Shown here in pieces: positions 1 through 7,986 of a DNA stretch of 64,000 nucleotides. The stretch's first letter is position 1; each line of letters opens with the position of its first letter. The translations under genes and the position numbers were made by a program. The notes beneath the pieces are model-generated. The model saw only the letters and a program-made list of their open reading frames with translations, did no database searches and was not told the DNA's origin. Origin of the DNA: Streptacidiphilus rugosus AM-16. GTDB lineage: Bacteria; Actinomycetota; Actinomycetes; Streptomycetales; Streptomycetaceae. The stretch spans positions 434,001 to 498,000 of the forward strand of contig NZ_JQMJ01000001.1 in assembly GCF_000744655.1 (NCBI RefSeq), in the 5' to 3' direction.

Positions 1-173
1 GCAGAGCCACCGAACTGGTGACCCTCGACGCCCTTGTCGCGGCCCTGCCCGCCGTCCTGCCGTCCTACCGCCGCCGGCACGAGCCTACCGGTATCAAGGC
101 GCTGACCATCGGCTACCACTCGGTGGCCCGCTGCGAGGCACCCGCCTGGGAGCCTGCGGAGGCGACCCGGTGA
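1..173 (+). CDS. 2-oxoacid:ferredoxin oxidoreductase gamma subunit, 3' end
   Basis: Only the last 56 codons are in the window; the start lies upstream. The stretch containing LVTLDALVAALP and ending ALTIGY followed by a short tail is typical of the C-terminal part of the gamma (PorC/KorC-like) domain. In this family the gamma subunit contributes to the dimer interface and CoA site of enzymes that decarboxylate a 2-oxoacid to an acyl-CoA while reducing ferredoxin. The stop codon overlaps the GTG start of the next gene by four bases (GTGA), so translation is probably coupled. Gene order gamma-delta-alpha-beta supports the call. The substrate cannot be read from this fragment. Confidence 0.7.
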   Translation, partial: RATELVTLDALVAALPAVLPSYRRRHEPTGIKALTIGYHSVARCEAPAWEPAEATR

Positions 174-406
174 GCGCGGGCACCGTGGTGATCGACCAGG
201 AGGCGTGCAAGGGCTGCGAGCTGTGTATCGCGGCCTGCCCGGCCTCGGTCCTGGTCATGACCACCGACCAGGTCAACGTGCGGGGCCACCGCTACCCGCA
301 GCTGTTGGCCGGCTGTATCGGCTGCACCGCCTGCACTGCCATCTGCCCCGACTTCGTCTTCCAGGTCTACCGATTCGACCGGCCCGATCCGGACGGTGAC
401 GCGTGA
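170..406 (+). CDS. 2-oxoacid:ferredoxin oxidoreductase delta subunit (2[4Fe-4S] ferredoxin)
   Basis: A 78-residue protein with two classical 4Fe-4S motifs: CKGCELCIAACP near residues 14-25 and CIGCTACTAICP near 49-60. These are the delta (PorD/KorD-like) signatures; the clusters pass electrons from the thiamine diphosphate site of the beta subunit to an external ferredoxin. The GTG start overlaps the preceding stop, and the 3' end overlaps the next start by four bases, so it sits inside a tightly coupled operon. Its length is normal for a free-standing delta subunit. Confidence 0.9.
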   Translation: MSAGTVVIDQEACKGCELCIAACPASVLVMTTDQVNVRGHRYPQLLAGCIGCTACTAICPDFVFQVYRFDRPDPDGDA

Positions 407-1491
407 TCGCCGTGGCTCCCACTCCGCTGCCGGCCGGATCGGACGTGATCGCCGCCGCGATGGTCGCGGCCGGCTGCCGTTTCTTCGCCGGATATCCGAT
501 GACCCCCTTCACCGAAATCCTCGAAGCCATGGCCCGCCGTCTGCCGCAGGCCGGCGGCGTCTGCTTGAACGCCGAGAGCGAGATCGAGGCGATCGGCATG
601 TGCTGGGGCGCCGCTGCGGCGGGCACCCTCGCCGCCACCGGGTCGACCGGCCAGGGACTGTCCCTGATGCAGGAATCCCTGGCCGAAATGGCTCTGGCAC
701 GACTGCCGCTGGTGGTCGTCGACATGGCCCGCGGACAGGGCGACTACTTCCAGGCCACCCGAGGCGGCGGCCACGGCGACTACCGGCTGCCCGTACTCGC
801 GCCGATCGACGTGGCCGAAGCAGTCGCCCATGTGAAACTGGCCTTCACCTGGGCCGAGGCCTGGCGCACCCCGGTGCTGGTCCTGGGCGACTACTACCTC
901 GCCCACACCCACCGCTCCGTTGCAGAGCCGACCCGCAGCACTCCGCTGCCGCCGCCGTGGAGCCTGGACGGCACCACGGGCGGTAGCGGCCACGCGAAAC
1001 TGATCTCCCCGCTAGGCACCACCAAGCAACGCGACGGCCTCGGCGGCGAAGCCGGCTACGACCTGTCCGTCCACTACCACGATGCCGCGGCCCGCACCGC
1101 CACCATGCTCCGGTGCCTGCCGCCGCAGACCGAGAGCCTCTACCTCGACGACGCCGAACTGGTCGTGATCGCCTACGGCACGCCGGCCGCCTACGTGCGC
1201 GCAGCGGTCCGTGAGCTGCGCGCACGCGGAGCCCGCGTCGGCTACCTCCGCCCGGTCACCCTGGTGCCCTTCCCGTCAGCCGCGATCGCGCGGCTGACCG
1301 GCAGCGCACGCGCCGTCGCCGTCTACGAGAACAACACCGGCCAAGCGCTCGACGACGTCCGCCTGGCGGTGGAGGGGCGCGTGCCGGTCCGCTGGATCGG
1401 TGGCCTGTCGATGGACGCCTCCGGCTTCGGAATCGCCCCGGACCTGGACGTGCGGATCCTCAGCCGCCGCATCGAGGAGGCCATGCCATGA
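403..1491 (+). CDS. 2-oxoacid:ferredoxin oxidoreductase alpha subunit
   Basis: A 362-residue protein with the alpha (PorA/KorA-like) fold. The N-terminal pyrimidine-binding domain contains GYPMTPFTEILEAMARRLP, ESEIEAIGMCWGAAAAG and GSTGQGLSLMQESLAEMA, and a C-terminal transketolase-like domain starts near residue 240. Together with beta it would form the thiamine-diphosphate site that decarboxylates a 2-oxoacid. The start overlaps the delta stop and the end overlaps the beta start, indicating stoichiometric translation. Substrate class (pyruvate, 2-oxoglutarate, branched-chain or aryl 2-oxoacid) is unresolved. Confidence 0.9.
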   Translation: MIAVAPTPLPAGSDVIAAAMVAAGCRFFAGYPMTPFTEILEAMARRLPQAGGVCLNAESEIEAIGMCWGAAAAGTLAATGSTGQGLSLMQESLAEMALARLPLVVVDMARGQGDYFQATRGGGHGDYRLPVLAPIDVAEAVAHVKLAFTWAEAWRTPVLVLGDYYLAHTHRSVAEPTRSTPLPPPWSLDGTTGGSGHAKLISPLGTTKQRDGLGGEAGYDLSVHYHDAAARTATMLRCLPPQTESLYLDDAELVVIAYGTPAAYVRAAVRELRARGARVGYLRPVTLVPFPSAAIARLTGSARAVAVYENNTGQALDDVRLAVEGRVPVRWIGGLSMDASGFGIAPDLDVRILSRRIEEAMP

Positions 1492-2291
1492 CCGACCGAC
1501 CCATGTTGCCCATCATCCCCTCCGCCACGGCGCCCACCCGCCCGGCCACCTTGCTGCACGACCGCACCCCGGACCTCATCGACGTCGGCGCCCACCAACT
1601 GTGCCCCGGCTGCGGCGAGCCCGTCGCGCTCCGCGCGATCGTCGAAGCCGTGGCCGAACTCGACCTCACCCGCGCCTGCGTGGCCGTCTTCGGGATCGGC
1701 TGTTACACCGCCTTTTCCAACAACCTGGACATCGAAGTCGTCCAGGCCCTCCACGGACGCGCCCCCTCGGTGGCGACCGGCCTGGTCCGTGCCCGCCCCG
1801 AACTGACCGTCCTCACCGTCCAAGGCGACGGCGACATGGTCAACGAGGGGTTGCAGGAAGTCCTGCACGCCGCCGCCCGCGGCGAACGCATTGCCTGCTT
1901 CATGCTCGACAACGGCGTCCTCGGTGAAACCGGCGGGCACATGACCGCCGCCACACCGCTGGGCCAGCGCACCAAGAACACCCTCGAGGGCCGCGACGCC
2001 GCCCGGCACGGTCACCCGATCGAGCTGAGCGACCTCGTCGCCCGGCTCGACGGCACCCGCTACGTCGCCCGTGGGGCGGTCAACTCCGCCGTGAACGTCC
2101 ACCGGACCAAGAAGCTCATCCACGGCGCCCTGCGAGCCCGGCAGCACGGGTTCGCCCTCGTGGAAATACTCACCATGTGCCCCACCGGATGGTTCGTCGA
2201 CACCACCGAAGCCCCCGACTACCTGGTCCAGCGACGCGGCCCCGACCAGATCCTCGGCGTCGTCAAGGACACCACCAGACCGACAACATGA
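1488..2291 (+). CDS. 2-oxoacid:ferredoxin oxidoreductase beta subunit
   Basis: A 267-residue thiamine-diphosphate-binding subunit. CPGCGEP near residue 38 supplies cluster ligands, and GDGDMVNEGLQE followed by LDNGVLGETGGH is the GDG...N diphosphate/Mg-binding motif and the adjacent family signature. With alpha it forms the catalytic core. ATG overlaps the stop of alpha by four bases. The protein is a little shorter than many beta subunits, and only one CxxC pair is obvious near the N-terminus. A 34-bp gap with its own ribosome binding site separates it from the next gene. Confidence 0.9.
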   Translation: MTDRPMLPIIPSATAPTRPATLLHDRTPDLIDVGAHQLCPGCGEPVALRAIVEAVAELDLTRACVAVFGIGCYTAFSNNLDIEVVQALHGRAPSVATGLVRARPELTVLTVQGDGDMVNEGLQEVLHAAARGERIACFMLDNGVLGETGGHMTAATPLGQRTKNTLEGRDAARHGHPIELSDLVARLDGTRYVARGAVNSAVNVHRTKKLIHGALRARQHGFALVEILTMCPTGWFVDTTEAPDYLVQRRGPDQILGVVKDTTRPTT

Positions 2292-2325
2292 CCGCACCTC
2301 CCAACCCCGCCACTGGAGGAGACCC

Positions 2326-3318
2326 GTGGACGAGGCCACCGTCACCGTGGGGCTGGCCTACCCGCCCGCCTGGGACCCACGACCGCCGGACCGCATCGCC
2401 GCCGACCTCGCCGAACTCCACGCCATCAGCCCACGCGTCCGTGTCGTGCGCTGCCGCCTGGACCGCGAGGCCGGGGCAGCCGGCGACATCGCCGCACGGC
2501 TGACGGCGGTGCTCGCCCTCAAACTGCCCGAGGACGTGACCCGCACCGCTCCCCGCCTGCGCTGGGTTCAGTGCCTCGGCGCCGGCGTGGGCCACCTTCC
2601 GGTCGCGAAGCTCACCGCCCACGGAGTCCGGATCACCACCGGATCAGGAGCCAACGCAGCCGCCGTCGCCGAGTTCGCCCTGGCCCGCCTGCTGTGGCAC
2701 ATAAAACGCTTCGACGACCTGGCCCGCCTCCAGACAGACCGCCGCTGGACGCCCTGCCACGGGCAACAGCTCACCGGAACCACCCTGGGCATCCTCGGCG
2801 CCGGCACCATCGGAACCCACATCGCCACCCGTGCCCAGGCGTTCGGCATGCGCGTCCTGGCTGTCGCACGCCGCCCCCGTTCACCGCACCCGCCCGTCGA
2901 CGCCCTCTATCCGCCGGAAGGCCTGCACGCCATGCTCGCCCAGTGCGACGCCGTCATCGCCGCCCTGCCCGAAACCCCGGCGACCACCGGCTGGATGGAC
3001 AAGGAGGCCTTCGCGGCGATGCCCCCTGGCAGTTTCTTCTGCAACGTCGGCCGCGGATCCCTGGTCATGGAGGATGCGCTGGTCACCGCCCTGCGCAGCG
3101 GGCACCTGGCCGCAGCTGCTCTCGACGTCACCGCGGTCGAGCCGCTCCCCGCCGACAGCCAGCTGTGGTCCGCCCCGAATCTCGCGCTGTCACCGCATGC
3201 CGCGGCATCCCCTGCCGCGCACTTCACCGGCCTGTTCGCCCTGCTCCAACAGAACCTGACGCGTTACCTGGCAGGACAGCCGCTGATCAACCGTTACGAC
3301 CCGGCGCAGGGCTACTGA
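2326..3318 (+). CDS. D-isomer-specific 2-hydroxyacid dehydrogenase
   Basis: A 330-residue NAD(P)-dependent enzyme interconverting a D-2-hydroxyacid and a 2-oxoacid. The Rossmann motif GILGAGTIGTHIA lies near residue 155. The catalytic Arg is in NVGRGSLV, the Glu in AVEPLPADS, and the His in LSPHAAA near residue 287. The GTG start is preceded by TGGAGGAGACCC. It lies in the same operon as the 2-oxoacid oxidoreductase, so it could feed or drain the 2-oxoacid substrate pool; that role is inference from position. Confidence 0.85.
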   Translation: MDEATVTVGLAYPPAWDPRPPDRIAADLAELHAISPRVRVVRCRLDREAGAAGDIAARLTAVLALKLPEDVTRTAPRLRWVQCLGAGVGHLPVAKLTAHGVRITTGSGANAAAVAEFALARLLWHIKRFDDLARLQTDRRWTPCHGQQLTGTTLGILGAGTIGTHIATRAQAFGMRVLAVARRPRSPHPPVDALYPPEGLHAMLAQCDAVIAALPETPATTGWMDKEAFAAMPPGSFFCNVGRGSLVMEDALVTALRSGHLAAAALDVTAVEPLPADSQLWSAPNLALSPHAAASPAAHFTGLFALLQQNLTRYLAGQPLINRYDPAQGY

Positions 3319-3359
3319 CGCGCACAGCCCCGCACGCACACCACAGGGAGAGACGCACC

Positions 3360-3542
3360 GTGACTCCTCCCCCTCGTGAACGAGGGGGCTTCTCACCCGG
3401 GTCCGTGGACCCTCATGACGGCCAAGCCCTGACCGCTGCCCGAGAGCAGGTCACTGATGATACTGCGTCACTCCGTGGCGCTCACCCCAGGGATGCGTTT
3501 CCCTCCCCGGCCGAGGCCGGGGATACCCACGCAAGGAGAGAG
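3360..3542. mobile_element. 183-bp miniature element derived from a TnpB-type IS, copy 1
   Basis: The first of two near-identical copies, 537 bp apart; I count three mismatches (near CAGGTCACTG, TCCGTGGCGC and GGCCGAGGCC). The left side carries a hairpin, CTCCCCCTCG/CGAGGGGGCTTCTC, matching the tnpB 3' end at 61596 (GTGACTCCTCCCCC). The right side, read on the minus strand, carries GGTATCCCCGGC and GCATCC, matching the tnpB left end at 19637. It has both transposon ends and no transposase, so it is a non-autonomous element. It starts exactly at GTG 3360, just after AGGGAGAGACGCACC, and ends at AAGGAGAGAG before ATG 3543. It is 61 codons long and open in frame with the cupin. Confidence 0.8.
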
Positions 3543-3863
3543 ATGGGCACACCTCGCCGCCTCGGCAACCCCGGAACCGCGATCCTCTTCGAAGACCAGC
3601 ACGTCCGCGTCTGGGAACTGCGGCTGGAGCCGGGCGAACGCAGCGACACCCACCACCACGAGCTGGACCACCTGCTCATCCAGGTCCGCGGCGACCGCAT
3701 CGCCGTCGAGCCGGAACCGGACAGCCATGGACCGTTCCGCGAGTACCTGGAAGCCCCGGTCACCCCCGGCGCGGTGCTCCACGTGTCGCGCGGCGGCATC
3801 GAAACGGCCCACAACACGGGCACCGAGCACTACCTGGAAATCATCGTCGAACTGAAGAACTGA
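3543..3863 (+). CDS. Small cupin-domain protein
   Basis: A 106-residue single-domain cupin. Motif 1 is represented by LEPGERSDTHHHELDHLL (His-His-His plus acidic residue as probable metal ligands) and motif 2 by the region around GAVLHVSRGGIETAHN. The ATG is preceded by AAGGAGAGAG, which belongs to the inserted miniature element. The alternative GTG at 3360 would add 61 residues encoded entirely by that element, so I prefer the ATG. In this operon it may isomerise, oxidise or bind an intermediate of the hydroxy/oxoacid pathway, but no specific reaction can be assigned. Confidence 0.75.
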   Translation: MGTPRRLGNPGTAILFEDQHVRVWELRLEPGERSDTHHHELDHLLIQVRGDRIAVEPEPDSHGPFREYLEAPVTPGAVLHVSRGGIETAHNTGTEHYLEIIVELKN

Positions 3864-3896
3864 GCCGCGGTCACAGGGACGCACGAGGGAGCGCGC

Positions 3897-4079
3897 GTGA
3901 CTCCTCCCCCTCGTGAACGAGGGGGCTTCTCACCCGGGTCCGTGGACCCTCATGACGGCCAAGCCCTGACCGCTGCCCGAGAGCAGGTCATTGATGATAC
4001 TGCGTCACTCCGTGACGCTCACCCCAGGGATGCGTTTCCCTCCCCGGCCGAAGCCGGGGATACCCACGCAAGGAGAGAG
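3897..4079. mobile_element. 183-bp miniature element derived from a TnpB-type IS, copy 2
   Basis: The second copy of the element at 3360-3542, in the same orientation. It begins at a GTG immediately after CGAGGGAGCGCGC, a plausible ribosome binding region, and ends with AAGGAGAGAG before ATG 4080. Like copy 1 it is 61 codons long and open in frame with the downstream gene, here the AMP ligase. Insertion at the same position relative to two consecutive genes suggests either target preference for the short sequence before the start codon or duplication of the unit. Confidence 0.8.
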
Positions 4080-5531
4080 ATGGAACAGCTGCTCATCGGA
4101 GACATCTTCACCAACGCCGCCCGTGCCGCCCCCGGGCAGACCGCCGTGGCGCTCGACGATGACCGCCTCACCTTCGGGCAGCTCGACACCCGGTCCGACC
4201 GCATGGCCGACACGATCCACGCGCACGGGGTGCGCGCCGGTGACCGGGTCGCCGTCCTCCTGGACACCAGTCTCGACGCCGTCACCGTGTTCGCCGCGCT
4301 CGCCAAACTGGGCGCCGTCTTCAGTCCCGTCGCCGCCGCCCTCCCCGACGCGGAGCTCTCCCGCCTCCTGCTCGCCCTGGCCCCTGCGCTCCTGATCACC
4401 ACCGCCTCGCCCGGGAACGACCTGCGCCGCCTCGCCGAGGCGTACCGCATTCCCCTGTACTCCACCGCCACTGAGGCTGAGAGCCCCCCACGGGCCGGAC
4501 GACCTCCCGCCGCCCTCCGCGAGACGGATCCGCACGCCGTCTTCTTCACCTCCGGCACCACCGGCCGGCCCAAAGGCATCGTCTTGTCCCACCGCGTCAA
4601 CTACCTGCGCTCCCACCCCGGCTCCCAGCTCGAACCCCGCGGCGCCGCCGTGTGTTCCTTCCCGCTCACCCACATGGCCGCCTGGACCATCTCCTTGCAG
4701 CAATGGCAGGCCCGCGACCGGGTCGTCTACACGCGCCGGGCCGACGGTACGGCCATCGGCCATGCCGTACGCGCCCACCAGGCCACCCGCCTGTACTGCA
4801 TCCCCGCCGTGTGGGACCGCGTCCTGGAGGAGGACCCCACGGCCCTGGCCACCCTCCGCTTCGCCGACACCGGCACCAGCGCCGTCACGCCGGACCTGCT
4901 CTCCGCTGTCCGGTCGGCCAGCCCCCGCGCCTACCTGCGCGTCTTCTACGGCTCGACCGAGGCCGGCAACATCGCCTCCATCGACGGCGCCGACCTCCTC
5001 GCCCATCCCGGCAGCGTCGGCGTCCCCGGTACCGGCGTCCGGCTGCGCCGCAGCAGTGAAGGAGAAGTCCAGGTGCGCGGCCCGCTGTTGTTCGACGGCT
5101 ACCTCGACGATCCCGCCGCCACCGACGACGCCTTCGACCGCGGCTGGTACCGCACCGGCGACCTGTGCGACCTCGACGCCGACGGACGCATCACCCTCAC
5201 CGGGCGCACGGGCGACCTGATTCGCACCGGGGGCGAAGCCGTCTCCCCGACCGAGGTCGAACAGGCTCTCGCCGACCACCCAGCGGTCCGCGAGGTCGGC
5301 GTCGTCGGCCTGCCCCACCCACGCTGGGGAGAGGTGATCTGTTGCGCCGTGGTGCCCCACAACCGGTCCGCCCCACCGACCCTCTCCGACCTGCGCAACC
5401 ACCTCAACGGCCGCCTTCCGGCCTACAAGCACCCGCGCAGCCTCACGATCCTTGACGCCCTGCCCCGGACGGGCGCCACCGGCCAACTGCGCCGCGCCGA
5501 CCTCGCCGCCCTGATGGAGACCCCACGATGA
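4080..5531 (+). CDS. AMP-dependent acyl-CoA synthetase/ligase family protein (A10 Lys replaced)
   Basis: A 483-residue ANL-family enzyme, expected to adenylate a carboxylic acid and transfer it to CoA or a carrier. Seen are the P-loop-like motif FFTSGTTGRPKGIVLSH, the A5-like YGSTEAGN, and A7/A8-like GWYRTGDLCDLDADGR and GRTGDLIRTGGEAVSP. The usual A10 motif (PRTxxGK) reads LPRTGATGQLRRADL, so the universally used lysine is Gln. Adenylation may be weakened or lost. ATG 4080 follows AAGGAGAGAG of the inserted element; GTG 3897 would add 61 element-encoded residues. Its last four bases overlap the next start. The substrate is unknown. Confidence 0.8.
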   Translation: MEQLLIGDIFTNAARAAPGQTAVALDDDRLTFGQLDTRSDRMADTIHAHGVRAGDRVAVLLDTSLDAVTVFAALAKLGAVFSPVAAALPDAELSRLLLALAPALLITTASPGNDLRRLAEAYRIPLYSTATEAESPPRAGRPPAALRETDPHAVFFTSGTTGRPKGIVLSHRVNYLRSHPGSQLEPRGAAVCSFPLTHMAAWTISLQQWQARDRVVYTRRADGTAIGHAVRAHQATRLYCIPAVWDRVLEEDPTALATLRFADTGTSAVTPDLLSAVRSASPRAYLRVFYGSTEAGNIASIDGADLLAHPGSVGVPGTGVRLRRSSEGEVQVRGPLLFDGYLDDPAATDDAFDRGWYRTGDLCDLDADGRITLTGRTGDLIRTGGEAVSPTEVEQALADHPAVREVGVVGLPHPRWGEVICCAVVPHNRSAPPTLSDLRNHLNGRLPAYKHPRSLTILDALPRTGATGQLRRADLAALMETPR

Positions 5532-6649
5532 CCCGCAACCCGAACCTCCCGAGCGGCTCGGGCGTCGCTGTCGTTGGCACCGGATACGGCTGTCTCACGC
5601 ACGTCCCCGCGCTGCGCCGGGCCGGCTTCACCGTCCACGCCCTCGTCGGCCGCGACGCGGACCGCACCGCGCAGCGTGCGGCGCGCCTGGGCATCCCGCA
5701 CGCCTTCACCGACGTGGCTGCGGCCCTGGCCCACCCCGGCATCGACGCCGTGACGGTTGCCACGCCCCCGTCCGCCCACGCCGACATCGTCCTGCAGGCG
5801 GTGCAGGCCGGAAAGCACGTCCTGTGCGAGAAGCCCTTCGGCCGCAACGCAGCCGAGGCCGCCCGGATGCTCACCGCCGCCGAACGCGCCGGAGTGGTCC
5901 ACCTGGTCGGTTGCGAGTTCCGCTATGCCACCGCGCAAGCCCTGGCCGCCCGCGCGGTCGCGGACGGTGCCATCGGCACGCCACGTCTGGCCACCTTGCT
6001 CACCCTGCTCCCGATGTTCGCGGACCCCCGGGCCACCGCCCCCGCCTGGTGGTTCGACCCCGAGTTCGGCGGCGGATGGCTCAACGCCCACGCCGCCCAC
6101 GGTATCGATCAGATCCGCACCACCCTCGGCGAGTTCGCGGGCCTGTCCGCCGGCCTGACCCGCACCCGCGAGCGCGGCAGCGGAACCGCCGAGGACGCTT
6201 ACTCGATCCACTTCGAGCTCGCCACAGGTGTCGACGGCGTGGCACAGTCCAGCATCGCCTCGTCCGGCCCCCTTCTCATGACCACCCGGATCACCGGTTC
6301 GAGCGGCAGCCTGTGGATCGAGGGGGACCAGGTGTGCCTGGCGGACGTCCACGGGCGGACCACGCTCGTGGCCCCGCCGGACCCGGCCGCCGCTGCGCCC
6401 GAACCCCCGCCCCCCGACCTGCTCGTCACCGCCTACGACCGGCTGCACGCCACCGGCATCGACCTGACCCCCTACACGCGGCTCGCCGCCACCTTCAGAT
6501 CGCTTATCGAGGACGGCAAGCCCCTGCCCGGCCCGATCCCGGCGACCTTCGCCGACGGGCTGGCCCTCGCCCGCGTCCTGGACGCTGTGCGCCGGTCCGC
6601 GCGCGAGCGCCGCTGGGTGCAGCTGGCAGCAACGGACACGGATGGGTAA
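5528..6649 (+). CDS. Gfo/Idh/MocA-family oxidoreductase
   Basis: A 373-residue NAD(P)-dependent oxidoreductase. The N-terminal Rossmann segment has VAVVGTGYGCLTHVPALRRA, and near residue 95 is HVLCEKPFGRNAAEA, the EKP motif containing the conserved lysine. The central region GCEFRYATAQALAAR and the aromatic-rich AWWFDPEFGGGWL with a nearby AAHGIDQI fit the family substrate-binding domain. Members act on sugars, inositols or similar polyols. It is the last gene of the operon, overlapping the ligase by ATGA. No hairpin terminator is obvious in the 41 bp before the convergent carboxypeptidase gene. Confidence 0.85.
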   Translation: MTRNPNLPSGSGVAVVGTGYGCLTHVPALRRAGFTVHALVGRDADRTAQRAARLGIPHAFTDVAAALAHPGIDAVTVATPPSAHADIVLQAVQAGKHVLCEKPFGRNAAEAARMLTAAERAGVVHLVGCEFRYATAQALAARAVADGAIGTPRLATLLTLLPMFADPRATAPAWWFDPEFGGGWLNAHAAHGIDQIRTTLGEFAGLSAGLTRTRERGSGTAEDAYSIHFELATGVDGVAQSSIASSGPLLMTTRITGSSGSLWIEGDQVCLADVHGRTTLVAPPDPAAAAPEPPPPDLLVTAYDRLHATGIDLTPYTRLAATFRSLIEDGKPLPGPIPATFADGLALARVLDAVRRSARERRWVQLAATDTDG

Positions 6650-6690
6650 GGGCGGCAGGCAGGCCTGACGGACGGTCGCACGGTCCCCCT

Positions 6691-7638
6691 TCACCGCGCA
6701 AGCGGGAGAGGAGACCCGGCGCCCTCATCCGACGGCCCCGCTGCCGGAAGCACGGCGGCGGTGGCCTTCGCCCTGCGGCCGGACGCTGCGGAAGACAGCG
6801 TCGCGGCGCTGGTGAGCAGAGCACCGGCGGCCGTCGCTATCGGCGTGTCCGTGGGTTGGGCCATGACCGCGATGATGATCGGCCGTCGGCCGCGGGCCGG
6901 TGGCCGGGCAGCCAGCACCAGGTTTCTGCCAGCCGCGGTGGTGGTGCCGGTCTTGCCCGCGAAGACGCCGAGGCGGCCCAGCAGGGGGTTGGTGTTGGCG
7001 TGCTGTCGTCCGGTGGGGTCGGTGTAGGAGGAACCGGCAACCTCACGGAAGCCGGGGACCCGCAGTGCCGCACGGAGGAGTGCGACCTGGTCCGTTGCGG
7101 TGCTGACGGTGGCGGCGTCCAGGCCGCTGGGGTCGGTGTAGCGGGTGGAAGTCATGCTGAGCGCTCGGGCGAGGGCGTTCATCTCGGTGACGAAGCCGGC
7201 GCGGCTGCCGGCGCACCACCTGGCGATCTCCTCGGCGATGTTGTTGGCGGACACGGCCAACAGGGCGTGCAGAGCCTGGCGCTCGGTGAATCGCTGACCT
7301 TCGCAGACGGGCACCAGGCTCTCGCCGTTGGCGACCCGGTCCAGGTAGCGGGCGGCCTCTGCGGCGGAGACGGTGAAGCTCGGGCCGGGCTTGCCGGTAC
7401 GCAGGGGGAAGCACCGCAGGAACAGGAGCGCTGTCATGATCTTGGCCGTGCTCGCGGTGGGAATCGGTTCCTGGCGAGTGGACGAGGCGAACAGAGCGCC
7501 GTCGACGGCGGCAGCCGCCTGCCCGACCCGTGGCCACTTCAGCGGCACTTGCGGCCCCAGCTCGGTCCGCCAGGGCACCGTCGGCACCTGGGGCGCCTCG
7601 CCGGGCAGCAGGCTGGCGTAGGGCAGGCAGGCGTCCAT
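6691..7638 (-). CDS. D-alanyl-D-alanine carboxypeptidase-like (S11), no signal peptide
   Basis: A 315-residue S11 penicillin-binding-protein homologue. All three active-site motifs are visible: STAK (near residue 70), SAN in LAVSANNIAEE, and KTG in FAGKTGTTT. Family members trim D-Ala from peptidoglycan stem peptides outside the cell and normally have a signal peptide or membrane anchor. Here the sequence before the catalytic domain (MDACLPYASLLPGEAPQ) is not signal-like, and the in-frame extension upstream is not either. ATG 7638 follows AGGAGCAGCG; ATG 7653 is an alternative. It may be N-terminally truncated and cytosolic. Confidence 0.75.
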   Translation of the reverse strand: MDACLPYASLLPGEAPQVPTVPWRTELGPQVPLKWPRVGQAAAAVDGALFASSTRQEPIPTASTAKIMTALLFLRCFPLRTGKPGPSFTVSAAEAARYLDRVANGESLVPVCEGQRFTERQALHALLAVSANNIAEEIARWCAGSRAGFVTEMNALARALSMTSTRYTDPSGLDAATVSTATDQVALLRAALRVPGFREVAGSSYTDPTGRQHANTNPLLGRLGVFAGKTGTTTAAGRNLVLAARPPARGRRPIIIAVMAQPTDTPIATAAGALLTSAATLSSAASGRRAKATAAVLPAAGPSDEGAGSPLPLAR

Positions 7639-7653
7639 CGCTGCTCCTGACAT

Positions 7654-7986
7654 AGCGCTCGGATCGAAACCCTTTGAGGCTCTGCCGATCACGCAGGGGC
7701 GGGGGAGGGCGGCAAGGGCATCCGTTCGGGCAACCTCACGAGCGTCGGGGCTGGCGCCCGCCAAGGGATTCGACCGGGAGCCGTCGACGAACGCCTGACC
7801 GCTTCGGGGAGTGTGCCCCGCAGACACACCGGTCAGCCTGTGCCGCAGGCGGGATGCCAGGAGCCTCCCGTGACCCGAAGGTCTGCCCGGTGGCACCTTC
7901 GCGGCGCCCGGCCGTGCGCCCACGCTGAGGACCCTGACCGGATGTTCGATCCGCCCAACCGTGGCGCTGACCGAGGAGGTTGTCCT
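7654..7986. other. Divergent intergenic region
   Basis: A 333-bp stretch between the leftward carboxypeptidase and the rightward sedolisin. Reading frames here have no recognisable domain. Promoters for both genes presumably lie here, but I see no convincing -35/-10 pair or operator. Confidence 0.4.

Noticed and set aside
5824..7650. 608-codon plus-strand frame across the oxidoreductase end and the carboxypeptidase
   Set aside because: It spans two real genes in other frames and has no domain of its own.
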